A stretch of DNA of 64,000 bases from Halorussus gelatinilyticus (lineage in GTDB: Archaea; Halobacteriota; Halobacteria; Halobacteriales; Haladaptataceae): assembly GCF_023238445.1 (NCBI RefSeq), contig NZ_CP096658.1:2790001-2854000 (forward strand), in the 5' to 3' direction. This document shows positions 34,540-42,823 of the stretch, piece by piece. Numbering within the stretch: position 1 is the stretch's first letter; each line of letters begins with the position of its first letter. A program made the translations under genes and the position numbers. The notes beneath the pieces are model-generated. The model saw only the letters and a list, made by a program, of their open reading frames with translations, was not told the origin of the DNA and did not search any database.

Positions 34540-34789
34540 CGTCGGCCTCGGCGTTCATCTCGCTCCGGTCTTCGTCGCTTCCGGACTCGCCGCCCGTCGC
34601 GCTCGCGGGTCGCCGGAGGACGAGGAACTTGGTCCCGCCGCCCACGTAGTCGAGGGTCTCGTCGAGTTCCCACCCCTCGGCGGCCACCTCGTCGAGGAGT
34701 CGGGTCGGGTCCCGGACCTCCTTCTTCGTGGGTTCTCGGGGTGGCTTGACGACGCGGTACTCCCAGCGCGGCGTCGTGTCGGCGCTCAT
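34532..34789 (-). CDS. DUF4177-like small protein
   Basis: An 85-residue protein. The core WEYRVVKPP...LLDEVAAEGWELDETL...GGGTKFLVLRRP is the DUF4177 pattern, a small beta-alpha-beta domain of unknown role in which a GWEL turn is conserved. The C-terminal 20 residues are acidic and probably disordered. It is the first gene of a two-gene transcript with the four-helix membrane protein, whose start lies inside its last codons. The 160-nt gap upstream to the divergent CPBP protease should hold both promoters. Confidence 0.75.
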   Translation of the reverse strand: MSADTTPRWEYRVVKPPREPTKKEVRDPTRLLDEVAAEGWELDETLDYVGGGTKFLVLRRPASATGGESGSDEDRSEMNAEADDE

Positions 34790-34949
34790 TGACGAGTACG
34801 ACGAGCGTGAGCGGACTAAGGGTAACGGCCCACGACGCGACGAGTCGGGACCGAACCCGAAGCGCGTAGCTAATCGAGACCGTCTCCGTCGCTTTCGTCG
34901 CGTGCAGTCGAACCTCCTCGTTTAACTGACGCGAGCGAGAAGCGAGCCT

Positions 34950-35837
34950 ATGGAAACCAACGTGGACGAGAGCGTCGGTCGCTCGCGCCAGAACGGGTCC
35001 GTTCTCGGACGGACGCTCCGGGTCTTCGGCCTCGCACTGGTCGGCGTCGTCGGTCTCGGAATCAGCCTCTTCTTCGGCGACGCGCTCCCGCCGCTTCCCG
35101 GCGTCTCGCCCGGCGTCGCGGTCGTTCTCTCGCTCGTCACGCCGACCATACTGCTGTTGGTCGCCTCGGCCGTCGGCGCGTTCTGCGCCCCGCGGGTCGG
35201 TCTCCGCTCGCGCGTCGCCGCCCGCGCGCCGACTGCGCGGGCGGCCGACGCGAACGCGACGGAAGTGGGAACGAGCGAGAACGCAGGAACGAGCGAGGGC
35301 GTGAGAGCGAGCGGGGAGACCACCGCGACCCGAGGCTTCGCGGCCGAGGCCCGCCACGCGATTCCGTGGGGACTGCTCGCCGGCGGACTGCTGGTCGGAC
35401 TTGACCTCGCGTTCGCCGCCGTCACGGACCTGTCGGTCACCGCCGAAGCGCCGACGGTCGGGGCGGTCGTCGCGTCGCTCCCGATGCGGTTCCTCTACGG
35501 CGGCATCGCCGAGGAGGTGCTGCTCCGCTGGGGGTTCATGGCGGCGGTCGCGTGGGTCGTCGCTCGCGTCGCCGGACAGGGTCGGTCGCCGAGTCGCGGC
35601 GTGATGTGGGCGAGCATCGCGGTCAGCGCGGTCGTCTTCGGCGTCGGCCACCTCCCCGCGCTGGCGCAGACGGTCGGCTTGACGCCCCTGCTGGTCGCGC
35701 GGACGGTACTCCTGAACACGGTCGGCGGAGTGATATTCGGGTGGTTGTTCTGGCGCGACAGCCTCGAAGCCGCGATGGTGGGTCACGCGAGCGCCCACGT
35801 TCCGCTCGCGCTGTTCGCGCTGTTCGCGGCGCTCTGA
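34950..35837 (+). CDS. CPBP family intramembrane metalloprotease-like protein (Abi/CAAX)
   Basis: A 295-residue polytopic protein with about 7-8 membrane helices. The active-site motifs of the CPBP family are all present: EEVLLRWGFMA (paired Glu and Arg), VVFGVGHLPAL (His) and MVGHASAHVPLAL (His). A hydrophilic linker (about 88-128) with alternating Glu, Thr, Ala and Gly separates the first helix pair from the catalytic part. Family members cleave prenylated CAAX proteins, or act on peptides and immunity factors; the substrate here is unknown. Transcribed alone, convergent with the ABC exporter genes. Confidence 0.85.
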   Translation: METNVDESVGRSRQNGSVLGRTLRVFGLALVGVVGLGISLFFGDALPPLPGVSPGVAVVLSLVTPTILLLVASAVGAFCAPRVGLRSRVAARAPTARAADANATEVGTSENAGTSEGVRASGETTATRGFAAEARHAIPWGLLAGGLLVGLDLAFAAVTDLSVTAEAPTVGAVVASLPMRFLYGGIAEEVLLRWGFMAAVAWVVARVAGQGRSPSRGVMWASIAVSAVVFGVGHLPALAQTVGLTPLLVARTVLLNTVGGVIFGWLFWRDSLEAAMVGHASAHVPLALFALFAAL

Positions 35838-35848
35838 GGTCCGGGTCG

Positions 35849-36898
35849 CTACGACCCGAGACCGCGCCGCCCGACCAGCCAGCGGAGACCGACGAACGCC
35901 GCCAGCGAGACGACCAGATAGGCGACCACCGAGAGGTGGGTCACTTCGGTCGGACTCCCGATGGCCAGCTTCGCCACCGCGTTGGCGGGCGATTCGGGCA
36001 GGAGGTAGGTCGAACTGAACACGACCAGCACGCCCATCGAGAAGAGGAACTGGGCCTGCTTGCGCTCGCGGAACGCCAGCGCCGCCGTCGCGCCCATCGT
36101 GACCACGCCGACCGAGAAGCCCGTCACGAGCAGCAGAATTTCGACGGGGTTCGCAATCCGGGTCCCGCGGAACGACAACAGCGCCAGCCACGCGCCGGCC
36201 TGCACGGGCGCGAGGCTACCCATCGCCAGCAGTTTCCCGTCCACGATGTCGGTCGCGGTCAGCGGCGTCACCCGGAGGAGTTCGAGCGTCCCGCGGTCGT
36301 ACTCCTCGGCGATGGCGTCCACCGCGATGGAGCCGCTGACGAACACCGGTAGGAACGTCAGCAGGGGGACCAGCACCGTGTAGGTGAACCCGAAGTAGGG
36401 GCTGGACGAGGCGTCGGCCGGGAGTTCGACCGGCTGGCGTTCGAGTCGGTGCGAGAGGCGCTGGCGCTCGTGGCGCTCGAACGCCTCCAGCACGCCCTTG
36501 ATCTGGGTCACGACGAGCGTCGTCCGGACGTTGCCGTCGGGGGCTATCGCCCGGACTCTCGCCCTGCCGTCCGGCAGGCGCGAGACCTCCAAGACGGCGT
36601 GAATCTCACCCCTGTCGAAGGCCCGCATCGCGGCCGTCTCGTCGCCGTACTCGACCGCGCGCCAGCCGTCGCGCTCCTCGACGATGGGCGCGAGGTCGTC
36701 GCCCGCCTCGCCGGTCACGCCGAACTCCACGACGAACCCGTTCGAGACCGAACCGGGGTCGTACAGCGAGACCAGCCCGACCGCGAGGAACGACGAGAAC
36801 GCCGCGACGAACAGCTGGATGAGGATGGCGAGTACGATGGTCTTCTCGCTCCGGAGCGACGCCAACTCTCGCTTGGCGACCGTCAGGCGCTTACCCAA
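35849..36898 (-). CDS. ABC-2 type transporter permease (second permease of the exporter)
   Basis: A 349-residue ABC-2/NatB-like permease. One membrane helix (about 20-42) is followed by a large extracytoplasmic domain (about 45-165) with DLAPIVEERDGWRAVEY, then five membrane helices from about 172 to the end. AEEYDRGTLELLRVTPLTA is the coupling-helix type segment that contacts the ATPase. It overlaps the fused permease gene by 8 nt and is the last of three genes. The system belongs to the sodium-export/antibiotic-resistance group by similarity, but its substrate cannot be told. Confidence 0.82.
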   Translation of the reverse strand: MGKRLTVAKRELASLRSEKTIVLAILIQLFVAAFSSFLAVGLVSLYDPGSVSNGFVVEFGVTGEAGDDLAPIVEERDGWRAVEYGDETAAMRAFDRGEIHAVLEVSRLPDGRARVRAIAPDGNVRTTLVVTQIKGVLEAFERHERQRLSHRLERQPVELPADASSSPYFGFTYTVLVPLLTFLPVFVSGSIAVDAIAEEYDRGTLELLRVTPLTATDIVDGKLLAMGSLAPVQAGAWLALLSFRGTRIANPVEILLLVTGFSVGVVTMGATAALAFRERKQAQFLFSMGVLVVFSSTYLLPESPANAVAKLAIGSPTEVTHLSVVAYLVVSLAAFVGLRWLVGRRGLGS

Positions 36899-38774
36899 GG
36901 AAACTCACCACCGTTAGGTTGTAGACCGCGTGAAGGAGCGTGGCCGCGACCAGCGTCCCGGCGTACCATTCGCGGTTCCGCGTCGCCCCCGCCGCGGTCA
37001 TCGTCGCCGTGACGGTGTGGAGCGCGAGGGGCGCGAGGAACAGCGCGACCAGCACCAGCGGCGAGGTCTCGACGCCCAACCCCGTCACGGTGCCGAACGC
37101 CGCCCGCCCGAGTTCGAGGTTCGGCAGGCCGACGAGCTGTGCGACCGCGGTCGCCTTCTCGCCGAGGAAGAAGCCCAGACCCGAGAGGAATCCGAGAACC
37201 GCGGCCGACCGGAAGGTGCGCTCGAATCTGGAGTGGGCGAACCCGGCGTAGACGTGGACCGATTTGGCGACCTCCTCGACGCCGGCGATGGCGACCAGCA
37301 GGACGGGCATCGACAGCGAGAGCGGGAGCGCGAACAGGAGCGCGACCACCAGCAACTCGCCGACGAAGACGAACGGAATCGAGAGCGCGCTGATCTTCGC
37401 AATCGAGCGCCGCCCCGAAATCTGGCCGTTCAGCGCGTCGAGGAACTTCAGCGGGACCGACCGCTGGGTGAACATGTCCTCCTCGCGGTAGACGCCCGCG
37501 CCGAGCGCGAAGAGGGCACCCGACGAGAGGTAGAGCGGTCCCGTCGAGAAGGCGTACTCGCCGAGCGAGAAGGCGGTACCGCGCAGGGCCTTCACGACGA
37601 GCGTCAGGGGCGAGATCGCCGCTACCGGATGGACGTTGGTGAAAATCGCGGGGACGAACGCGTAGGACGTCAGGAACACCGACAGCGTCACCGTGACGAA
37701 GGTGAGTTCCTTGAACGACCGCGCGAACATCCCGCCGACGAACGACGCCGAGAGGAAGAGCAAGGCGATGGGGACCACGGCCGAGACGGATTTGGCCGCG
37801 GTCGAGGCGACCGCCAGCGCGCCGTCCGCCGCGGGCGTCAGCGTAGCGATGCCGACCGCCGTAACCGAGGCGATGGCGACCATCCCGGCGAAGTACGGCA
37901 GGGTCTTGCCCGCGATGATGTCGCCGCGCGAGACCGGCGAGACCAGCAGGAGTTCGCCGCGCTCGTTGACGCGCTCGTCGAGAATCGTGGAGGCGTACGC
38001 CTGAATCACGAAGTTCATCGGCAGGACGAACGCGAACGCCAGCACCAGCGACTCGAAGGGGAACGGCGGCGCGACGTCCGCCGGGGTGCCGCCCCGCGCG
38101 TTCGACCCGAACAGCGACCCGCCGCTCCCGACCGCGGGCGCGCCGATTCCCCCGTCGCTCCCGCCCGAGCCGGCGTCCGGCGCGACGGTCCCCGACCCGC
38201 CGGAGTCGCCGCCCGAGCCGTCATTTCCGCCCGAACCGCCGCCGAGTCGCTTCTCGCCCGCGCGGGTCGTCCGAGTGGCGGGTCCGCTCGACCCGCCGCC
38301 CGACCCGCCGACCTGAAGCCCGCTCTGCTCTTCGTAGCGGACCGAGACCGAGACGGGGAAGGCGGCTGCCGCGTCGGACTCGTCGGTCATCAGACGGTCG
38401 TTGTAGCGCGCGACCGACTTCCGGAACTTCGAGAGGGCGGCCGTGCCCTTGTCGGTCGCGTCGGCGCGAATCGCGCCGGGTTCGCAGTTCGGCGTGGACT
38501 CGGTACAGACCAGCACCTCCGACCCCTCGTCGCGCGGCGCGACCGCGACGAACGTCGAGTCGTTCGTCACGACGTCGTGGTACGGACTGCTCTGGGAGAC
38601 GCCGACACGGTAGATGCCGTCGTTCAGGGTGACGCCCTCGCTGGCGACCAGCGGGGTGAGCGCGCCGACCGCCAGCAGGACGACGAGACCGACCGCGACG
38701 GTCCGGCGGTCGAGTTGCCCCGCGTTCTTCGAGACCTCCCAGCGCGCGATGCGGAGGGTCTTGCGCAGGTTCAC
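36891..38774 (-). CDS. ABC-2 permease fused to a PrsW-like intramembrane protease domain
   Basis: A 627-residue fusion. Residues 1-450 form an ABC-2 permease: one helix near 25-45, a long extracytoplasmic region with a Gly/Ser/Asp-rich tract (about 150-225), then five helices with NERGELLLVSPVSRGDIIAGK. Residues about 455-627 are a polytopic domain with the PrsW features: EEVAK (Glu500, Glu501, Lys504), GLGFFLGEKA, His586 in LHTVTATM and a terminal His615 in LLHAVYN. PrsW is a glutamic-type membrane protease that cleaves anti-sigma factors in bacteria. The gene overlaps the ATPase gene by 4 nt and the second permease by 8 nt. Confidence 0.82.
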   Translation of the reverse strand: MNLRKTLRIARWEVSKNAGQLDRRTVAVGLVVLLAVGALTPLVASEGVTLNDGIYRVGVSQSSPYHDVVTNDSTFVAVAPRDEGSEVLVCTESTPNCEPGAIRADATDKGTAALSKFRKSVARYNDRLMTDESDAAAAFPVSVSVRYEEQSGLQVGGSGGGSSGPATRTTRAGEKRLGGGSGGNDGSGGDSGGSGTVAPDAGSGGSDGGIGAPAVGSGGSLFGSNARGGTPADVAPPFPFESLVLAFAFVLPMNFVIQAYASTILDERVNERGELLLVSPVSRGDIIAGKTLPYFAGMVAIASVTAVGIATLTPAADGALAVASTAAKSVSAVVPIALLFLSASFVGGMFARSFKELTFVTVTLSVFLTSYAFVPAIFTNVHPVAAISPLTLVVKALRGTAFSLGEYAFSTGPLYLSSGALFALGAGVYREEDMFTQRSVPLKFLDALNGQISGRRSIAKISALSIPFVFVGELLVVALLFALPLSLSMPVLLVAIAGVEEVAKSVHVYAGFAHSRFERTFRSAAVLGFLSGLGFFLGEKATAVAQLVGLPNLELGRAAFGTVTGLGVETSPLVLVALFLAPLALHTVTATMTAAGATRNREWYAGTLVAATLLHAVYNLTVVSFLG

Positions 38775-39658
38775 GGTCGGCCCTCCACGTCGGGCGACTC
38801 GTCGGCGAGGTCGAGGAAGATGTCTTCGAGGCTCGGGGTGTGGGTCTCGATATCGGCGACCTCGCCGCCCGCTTGCTCGGCGAGTTCGCGGGTCTCCTCC
38901 ACGGCGTCCATGCTCTCGACGGTCCGGCGGAAGCGCCCGTTCTCCCTCACCGCGTCCGGCACCTCGACCGTGGTGTAGACGCGGTACTCGGTCCGGCCGT
39001 GTTCCTCGCGGATGGTCTCGACGCTCCCGCGGGCGACGATGCGGCCGTCGTTCATCACCGCCACGCGGTCGCAGATGCTCTCGACGTGGAACAGGTTGTG
39101 GGCGCTGAATACCACGGTCTTGCCCGACTCGGCCAACTCGCGGGTGAACTCGATGATGTAGTTCGTGGTGAGCGGGTCGAGTCCGCTCGCGGGTTCGTCG
39201 TATATCAGCACGTCCGGGTCGTTGACCAGCGAGCGCGCGATGGCGACCTTCCGGGTCATCCCCTTCGACATGTCGCCGATTTTGCGGTCGCGGTGGTCGA
39301 GTTCGAGGCGGTCCAGGGTGTCGTGGATGCGCGAGTCGGCCGCGTCGTCGGGCACGTCGTAGAGGTCCGCGAAGAACCGGAGGTACGAGACCGCGGTCAT
39401 GTCCTCGTAGAGGGGCGACTCCTCGGGAAGGAAGCCGAGGTGTTCGCGCATCTCGGGGTCTTGGGCGTCGTAGTCCGCGACGCGGGCCGACCCCGAGGTG
39501 GGTTCGACCAGTCCGGAGAGCATCTTCAGCGTCGTGGTCTTGCCCGCGCCGTTCGGGCCGATGACGCCGAAGACCTCGCCCTCAGGGACCGAGAAGCTAC
39601 TGCCCTCGACGGCGGTGAACCCGCCGTACTCCTTCCGCAGGTTTTCGACTTCTATCAT
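38771..39658 (-). CDS. ABC transporter ATP-binding protein
   Basis: A 295-residue ATPase, first gene of the exporter operon. Walker A is GPNGAGKTT (about 34-42), the signature is MSKGMTRKV (LSKGM-like form common in NatA-type exporters), Walker B is VLIYDEPASGLDP, and the switch His is in VVFSAHNL. A C-terminal extension (about 220-295) includes HTPSLEDIFLDLADESP, the tail found on ABC-2 exporter ATPases. It drives the two permeases encoded immediately downstream. No regulator gene adjoins the operon. Confidence 0.9.
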   Translation of the reverse strand: MIEVENLRKEYGGFTAVEGSSFSVPEGEVFGVIGPNGAGKTTTLKMLSGLVEPTSGSARVADYDAQDPEMREHLGFLPEESPLYEDMTAVSYLRFFADLYDVPDDAADSRIHDTLDRLELDHRDRKIGDMSKGMTRKVAIARSLVNDPDVLIYDEPASGLDPLTTNYIIEFTRELAESGKTVVFSAHNLFHVESICDRVAVMNDGRIVARGSVETIREEHGRTEYRVYTTVEVPDAVRENGRFRRTVESMDAVEETRELAEQAGGEVADIETHTPSLEDIFLDLADESPDVEGRP

Positions 39659-39765
39659 CCGATAGTCGGGTGTGTTCGCCGGGGGGACTTGATTTTGTGG
39701 TTGCCGGCCGGAAACTAGCCGCGCCGAGTCACAAGAGTTGTAAGCTCGCCGTCACAAATCCGGGT

Positions 39766-40146
39766 ATGGAACTCTCACGCGGCGTCTCGTGGCGGAAGGT
39801 CGGCGTTCGGTCGCTCGTCGCGGCGATTCTGGCCGCGGGACTCCTCCTCCGGTTCCCGACGCTAACCATCCTCCTGGCGGCGGTCGTTTACGCCGTCGCC
39901 GAAGCGCTCCACCTCCGGTCGATGGCGACGCGAGAGGGCGCGTCGGTCGCGGCGCTGGCCACGTCGTCGGGGTGGCTCCTCCGGAGCGGGTTCCTCTGGA
40001 CGCTCGTCGCGCTGGCGATGCTGTACGCCCTCCTGATAACCCAGAAACTCGTGCCGACGCTGGTCGCGGTGTCGTTCGTCTACGTCGGCGGCCTGTTCGC
40101 GCAGTCGGCGCGCGAGCACCGACGCGACGAGTCGTCATTTAAGTGA
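39766..40146 (+). CDS. Small four-helix membrane protein
   Basis: A 126-residue membrane protein with about four hydrophobic segments (about 13-28, 29-45, 65-90, 92-112) and a basic, charged tail ending SSFK. The start at 39766 (MELSRGVSW) follows the AT-richer spacer; the upstream reading adds 32 residues with no hydrophobic order. The last codons, TTT AAG TGA, coincide with the TTTAAGTG box of promoter element copy 1, so the next promoter begins inside this gene's end. I recognise no family. Confidence 0.65.
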   Translation: MELSRGVSWRKVGVRSLVAAILAAGLLLRFPTLTILLAAVVYAVAEALHLRSMATREGASVAALATSSGWLLRSGFLWTLVALAMLYALLITQKLVPTLVAVSFVYVGGLFAQSAREHRRDESSFK

Positions 40147-40220
40147 TTCTGGCGACAAGGGGTAGATACGCGGGAAGTCGAGCTCGTTCTACTGGACTGC
40201 TTCTGTCAGACGCCAGTCTT
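40138..40220 (+). promoter_or_regulatory. Promoter-like repeat element P, copy 1 (before the BAAT lipoprotein)
   Basis: TTTAAG at 40138-40143, then TTCTGGCGACAAGGGGTAGA and TACG, then a moderately conserved tail with CTCGTTCT and CAGACGCCAGTCT. CTGGCG (40149-40154) is complementary to CGCCAG (40211-40216). With TTTAAG as TATA box, transcription would begin near GTAGATACG, giving a leader of about 80 nt before the ATG at 40249. Three more copies lie at 41743, 41882 and 42913 (minus). Confidence 0.65.
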
Positions 40221-40248
40221 TACGTCGCCTCGCGTCGTCGTCCCGACG

Positions 40249-41715
40249 ATGACGTGGAATCGCCGCGACCTGCTCTCGGCGGCCGCGACGGCCGCGACCG
40301 CCGGAGCCGCGACGCTCGCGGGGTGTTCCGGCGGCGGGCGCGACGAGCGCGAGCAGACCGGGAATCCGCGAATCCAAGCATCGGACCGGACGCTCGTCGG
40401 CCGACCCGCCGAGGTTCGACTCGCGGGGTTCCCGCCCGAGACCGAGGTCGCGCTCGACGCGAGCGCGACCGACTCGCGGGGCGTCGAGTTCGCCGCCTCG
40501 TGGAAGCTCCGAACCGACGAGGCGGGAGCGGCGTCGCTCGCCGGGCGCGTCGCCTCGACGCCGACCGATTCCGGCAAGTCGAGCGGTTGGACCGCGATGG
40601 GAAGCGGGTTCGATTCGCCTGACGCCCCGGCCGTCGAGATGCTGCTTCAGCGACTCGCGCCGCGAAACGGCTCCTCGCCGACGCCGAGCAACTTCGTCGT
40701 CGGCGAGCGGGACGCGGTCGACGTGACGCTCACCGCCAGCGTGGGCGGGGAGCGGCGGGCCTCGGCGACGGCCACGCGCGTCGTCACCGACGCGGGGGTT
40801 TCGCGCCGGACGGTCGAGGACTCGGACCTCGTGGCGTGGCTCTACGAACCGCCGGACGCGCGGTCGGGCGGGGGAAGCGGCGAGTCCGGAACCGGCCCGG
40901 CCCCGGCCGTCGTCACGCTCCACGGGTCCCACGCGCTGGTGCCCCACGCGCTGAGTCGGACGCTGGCGAGTCACGGCTACGCGACGCTCGCGCTCCAGTA
41001 CGCCGGCGCGGACGGACTGCCCGAGTCGGTCGCGGACGTGCCGGTCGAGTACTTCCGGCGCGCGACGCGCTGGCTCACCGACCGCGAGGGCGTCGCCGAC
41101 GGGCGGGTCGGCTACGTCGGCATCTCTCGGGGCGTCGAGGCGGCGCTAATCGCCGGAGCGCAGTTCGAGGGACGGACGACGGTCGTCGGCTACTCCGGCG
41201 GGGGCGTCTACGGGCCGAGCGTGAACGCCGCGGCGACGACGGTCACCGACTGGGCCTCGGCGTGGACCGAGGGCGGCGACCCGCTCGCGGACGCCGCGGC
41301 GGTCCGGACGACGTTCTCCGCGGTTCGAGACGCGCAATCGGAGTGCGAGACGGCCGCCTGCGTCCCGGAGACCGTCGGCGAGTGGGTCGGCGAGGCGGTC
41401 CGGGAACGCGCCGTGATTCCGGTCGAAGACGTCGAGGGACCGATTCTCCTGCTCGCGGGGACCGACGACGCGACGTGGCCCTCTGCGGCGCTGTCGTCGC
41501 TGGCCATCGACCGACTCGACCGGCGCGGCCACGACGCGCCGTACCGACTCCGGGTCTACGAGGGCGCGGGCCACGTCTTCGGCCTGCCGTATCGTGACTA
41601 CACCGGCGACGCGACGCGACCGAAGTACGGCGGGTCGCCCTCCGCGAACGCGGCCGCGGCGGCGAACTCGTGGCCGGTGGTGCTTCGGTACCTGCGCGGG
41701 GGACTGCGAGAGTAG
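40249..41715 (+). CDS. Exported BAAT-type acyl-CoA thioesterase-like lipoprotein
   Basis: A 488-residue Tat lipoprotein: NRRDLLSAAATAAT then LAGC (Cys26). The N-terminal half (about 40-195) is the beta-sandwich BAAT N-domain with the DRTLVGRPAEVRLAG start; the C-terminal half is an alpha/beta hydrolase with GISRGVE (nucleophile Ser), GTDDATWPS (Asp) and GAGHVFG (His). Bile-acid conjugating enzymes use Cys as nucleophile, while thioesterases use Ser, so this is more thioesterase/esterase-like. Placement outside the cell, where acyl-CoA is absent, suggests a different ester substrate. Paralogue of the cytoplasmic hydrolase at 16127. Its leader carries repeat element P copy 1. Confidence 0.8.
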   Translation: MTWNRRDLLSAAATAATAGAATLAGCSGGGRDEREQTGNPRIQASDRTLVGRPAEVRLAGFPPETEVALDASATDSRGVEFAASWKLRTDEAGAASLAGRVASTPTDSGKSSGWTAMGSGFDSPDAPAVEMLLQRLAPRNGSSPTPSNFVVGERDAVDVTLTASVGGERRASATATRVVTDAGVSRRTVEDSDLVAWLYEPPDARSGGGSGESGTGPAPAVVTLHGSHALVPHALSRTLASHGYATLALQYAGADGLPESVADVPVEYFRRATRWLTDREGVADGRVGYVGISRGVEAALIAGAQFEGRTTVVGYSGGGVYGPSVNAAATTVTDWASAWTEGGDPLADAAAVRTTFSAVRDAQSECETAACVPETVGEWVGEAVRERAVIPVEDVEGPILLLAGTDDATWPSAALSSLAIDRLDRRGHDAPYRLRVYEGAGHVFGLPYRDYTGDATRPKYGGSPSANAAAAANSWPVVLRYLRGGLRE

Positions 41716-41742
41716 TCGTTCGCTTCTCGACCTCGATTTTCC

Positions 41743-41830
41743 TTTAAGTGCTTCTGGCGACAAGGAGTAGATACGAGGGACGACGGCCTCGTTCTGCCGA
41801 ATGATGATTCGCCAGACGCCAGTCTCCTAT
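41743..41830 (+). promoter_or_regulatory. Promoter-like repeat element P, copy 2
   Basis: TTTAAGTG at 41743-41750, TTCTGGCGACAAGGAGTAGA next, then CGACGACGGCCTCGTTCTGC and CAGACGCCAGTCTCCTAT. CTGGCG (41754-41759) can pair with CGCCAG (41817-41822). It reads rightwards into a 320-nt gap that holds no coding sequence, so a transcript from it would be non-coding and antisense to the end of the 42033-42776 gene. Confidence 0.65.
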
Positions 41831-41881
41831 TTCGGGGAGGCAGAAGGAAAATCGCTATCGTCGTCGCCGCGTCGCTCTCCA

Positions 41882-41918
41882 TTTAAGTAGTTCTGGCGAC
41901 AACGGGTAGATACGAGGA
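41882..41918 (+). promoter_or_regulatory. Promoter-like repeat element P, copy 3
   Basis: TTTAAGT at 41882-41888, then TTCTGGCGACAACGGGTAGA and TACGAGGA. It lies 139 nt after copy 2, in the same direction. The 3' part diverges, keeping only a short CGTTCTCCCG resemblance. No start codon with a credible frame follows before the 3' end of the convergent gene at 42033. Confidence 0.6.
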
Positions 41919-42032
41919 AGAATCGTTCGCGTTCTCCCGCGGTTTTCCGCTTCTCTACGAACCGACGCTCCGGAGTTGTAACTCTCTGGAGTCTGCCTCC
42001 GTGCGAGTCCTTACTGTCCGCGAGTCCCTTCC

Positions 42033-42776
42033 CTACTCCTCGTGAGCTTCGTCGACCCGGCGAGCGTCGAGGCTCGGCAGGTTCGGGTCGCGGTGAGGGT
42101 TCCGGCCGTAGACCGCCTCTTCGAGCTGCTGGTCGGCGAGCTGCTCCTTCAGCGTTCGCCGGAGGCGGTTGAGACTGGTCACGTCGAGCCCGTGTTTCTC
42201 TACGAGGTCCGAGAACTCCGGTTCGTCGGTGATGGAGCGGAACTGGTCGTAGAGGTCGCCGAGGCGTTCGGGCGGGAGTTGACCGATCCACTCCTCGTCG
42301 TGGAGACCCAGATAGTGTTCGCGCTCGCGGTCCACGACGTGGCGGATGACGACCAGCGCGACCTTCGGAATCGCGCGCTGGCTTCCGAACGCGGTCAGGT
42401 CGAGGTCCGACATGATGCCGACCACGCGGTCGCGTTGCCACGGCGTCAGCGACAGGTCGTTGCAGAGCGCGTGGGAGATGCGGAGCTTGTCGAGGCGGTG
42501 CATCCGGGCGCTGTGGCCCGCCATCGCCGAGTGGCGCTCCTCGTGCATCCGGCGAACGCTCTCGGAGAGGTCGGCGTCGGGCGACTCCGCGCGGCCGATC
42601 TGGGTCGCGCTCGGCGTGACCGGTCCCCACTGGCGGACCGTCCGGTCGCGCTGGAGGTCGGCGCGGCCGACCGCCCCGTCGCCGGGGCGCTGGCTGAGCG
42701 GTCGGTCGGCGTCTCGGTCGTCGTGCGTGCTCGACTGCCACGTCGGCAGCGAGTCCGTCCACCCCTCGGTCATCAC
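42033..42776 (-). CDS. Protein like haloarchaeal 'DNA-directed RNA polymerase subunit epsilon'
   Basis: A 247-residue protein with a variable, charged N-terminus (about 1-50) and a strongly conserved core: QWGPVTPSATQIGRAESPD, SARMHRLDKLRISHALCN, LTPWQRDRVVGIM, DLTAFGSQRAIPKVALVVI and VTSLNRLRRTLKEQL. From memory, this core matches the haloarchaeal family annotated as RNA polymerase subunit epsilon, a helix-rich protein of uncertain function; the cyclin-box-like central part would suit DNA or TFB-type contacts. I cannot verify the family by search. Promoter element P copy 4 lies about 130 nt upstream, and copies 2 and 3 lie just beyond its 3' end, in convergent orientation. Confidence 0.6.
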   Translation of the reverse strand: MMTEGWTDSLPTWQSSTHDDRDADRPLSQRPGDGAVGRADLQRDRTVRQWGPVTPSATQIGRAESPDADLSESVRRMHEERHSAMAGHSARMHRLDKLRISHALCNDLSLTPWQRDRVVGIMSDLDLTAFGSQRAIPKVALVVIRHVVDREREHYLGLHDEEWIGQLPPERLGDLYDQFRSITDEPEFSDLVEKHGLDVTSLNRLRRTLKEQLADQQLEEAVYGRNPHRDPNLPSLDARRVDEAHEE

Positions 42777-42823
42777 TCGCCCGTACTCGGTGGGGGTAGT
42801 TCAAACATGCGCCTCTCGGGAAC

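Noticed and set aside
34536..36191. A 551-residue minus-strand frame across the CPBP protease gene
   Set aside because: It is arginine/glutamate-rich shadow translation; the plus-strand protease has all active-site motifs.
40149..40216. A tRNA gene in element P copy 1 (closed stem of about 68 nt)
   Set aside because: The stem closes, but there is no T-loop GTTCRANTC or D-loop signature and no anticodon arm.
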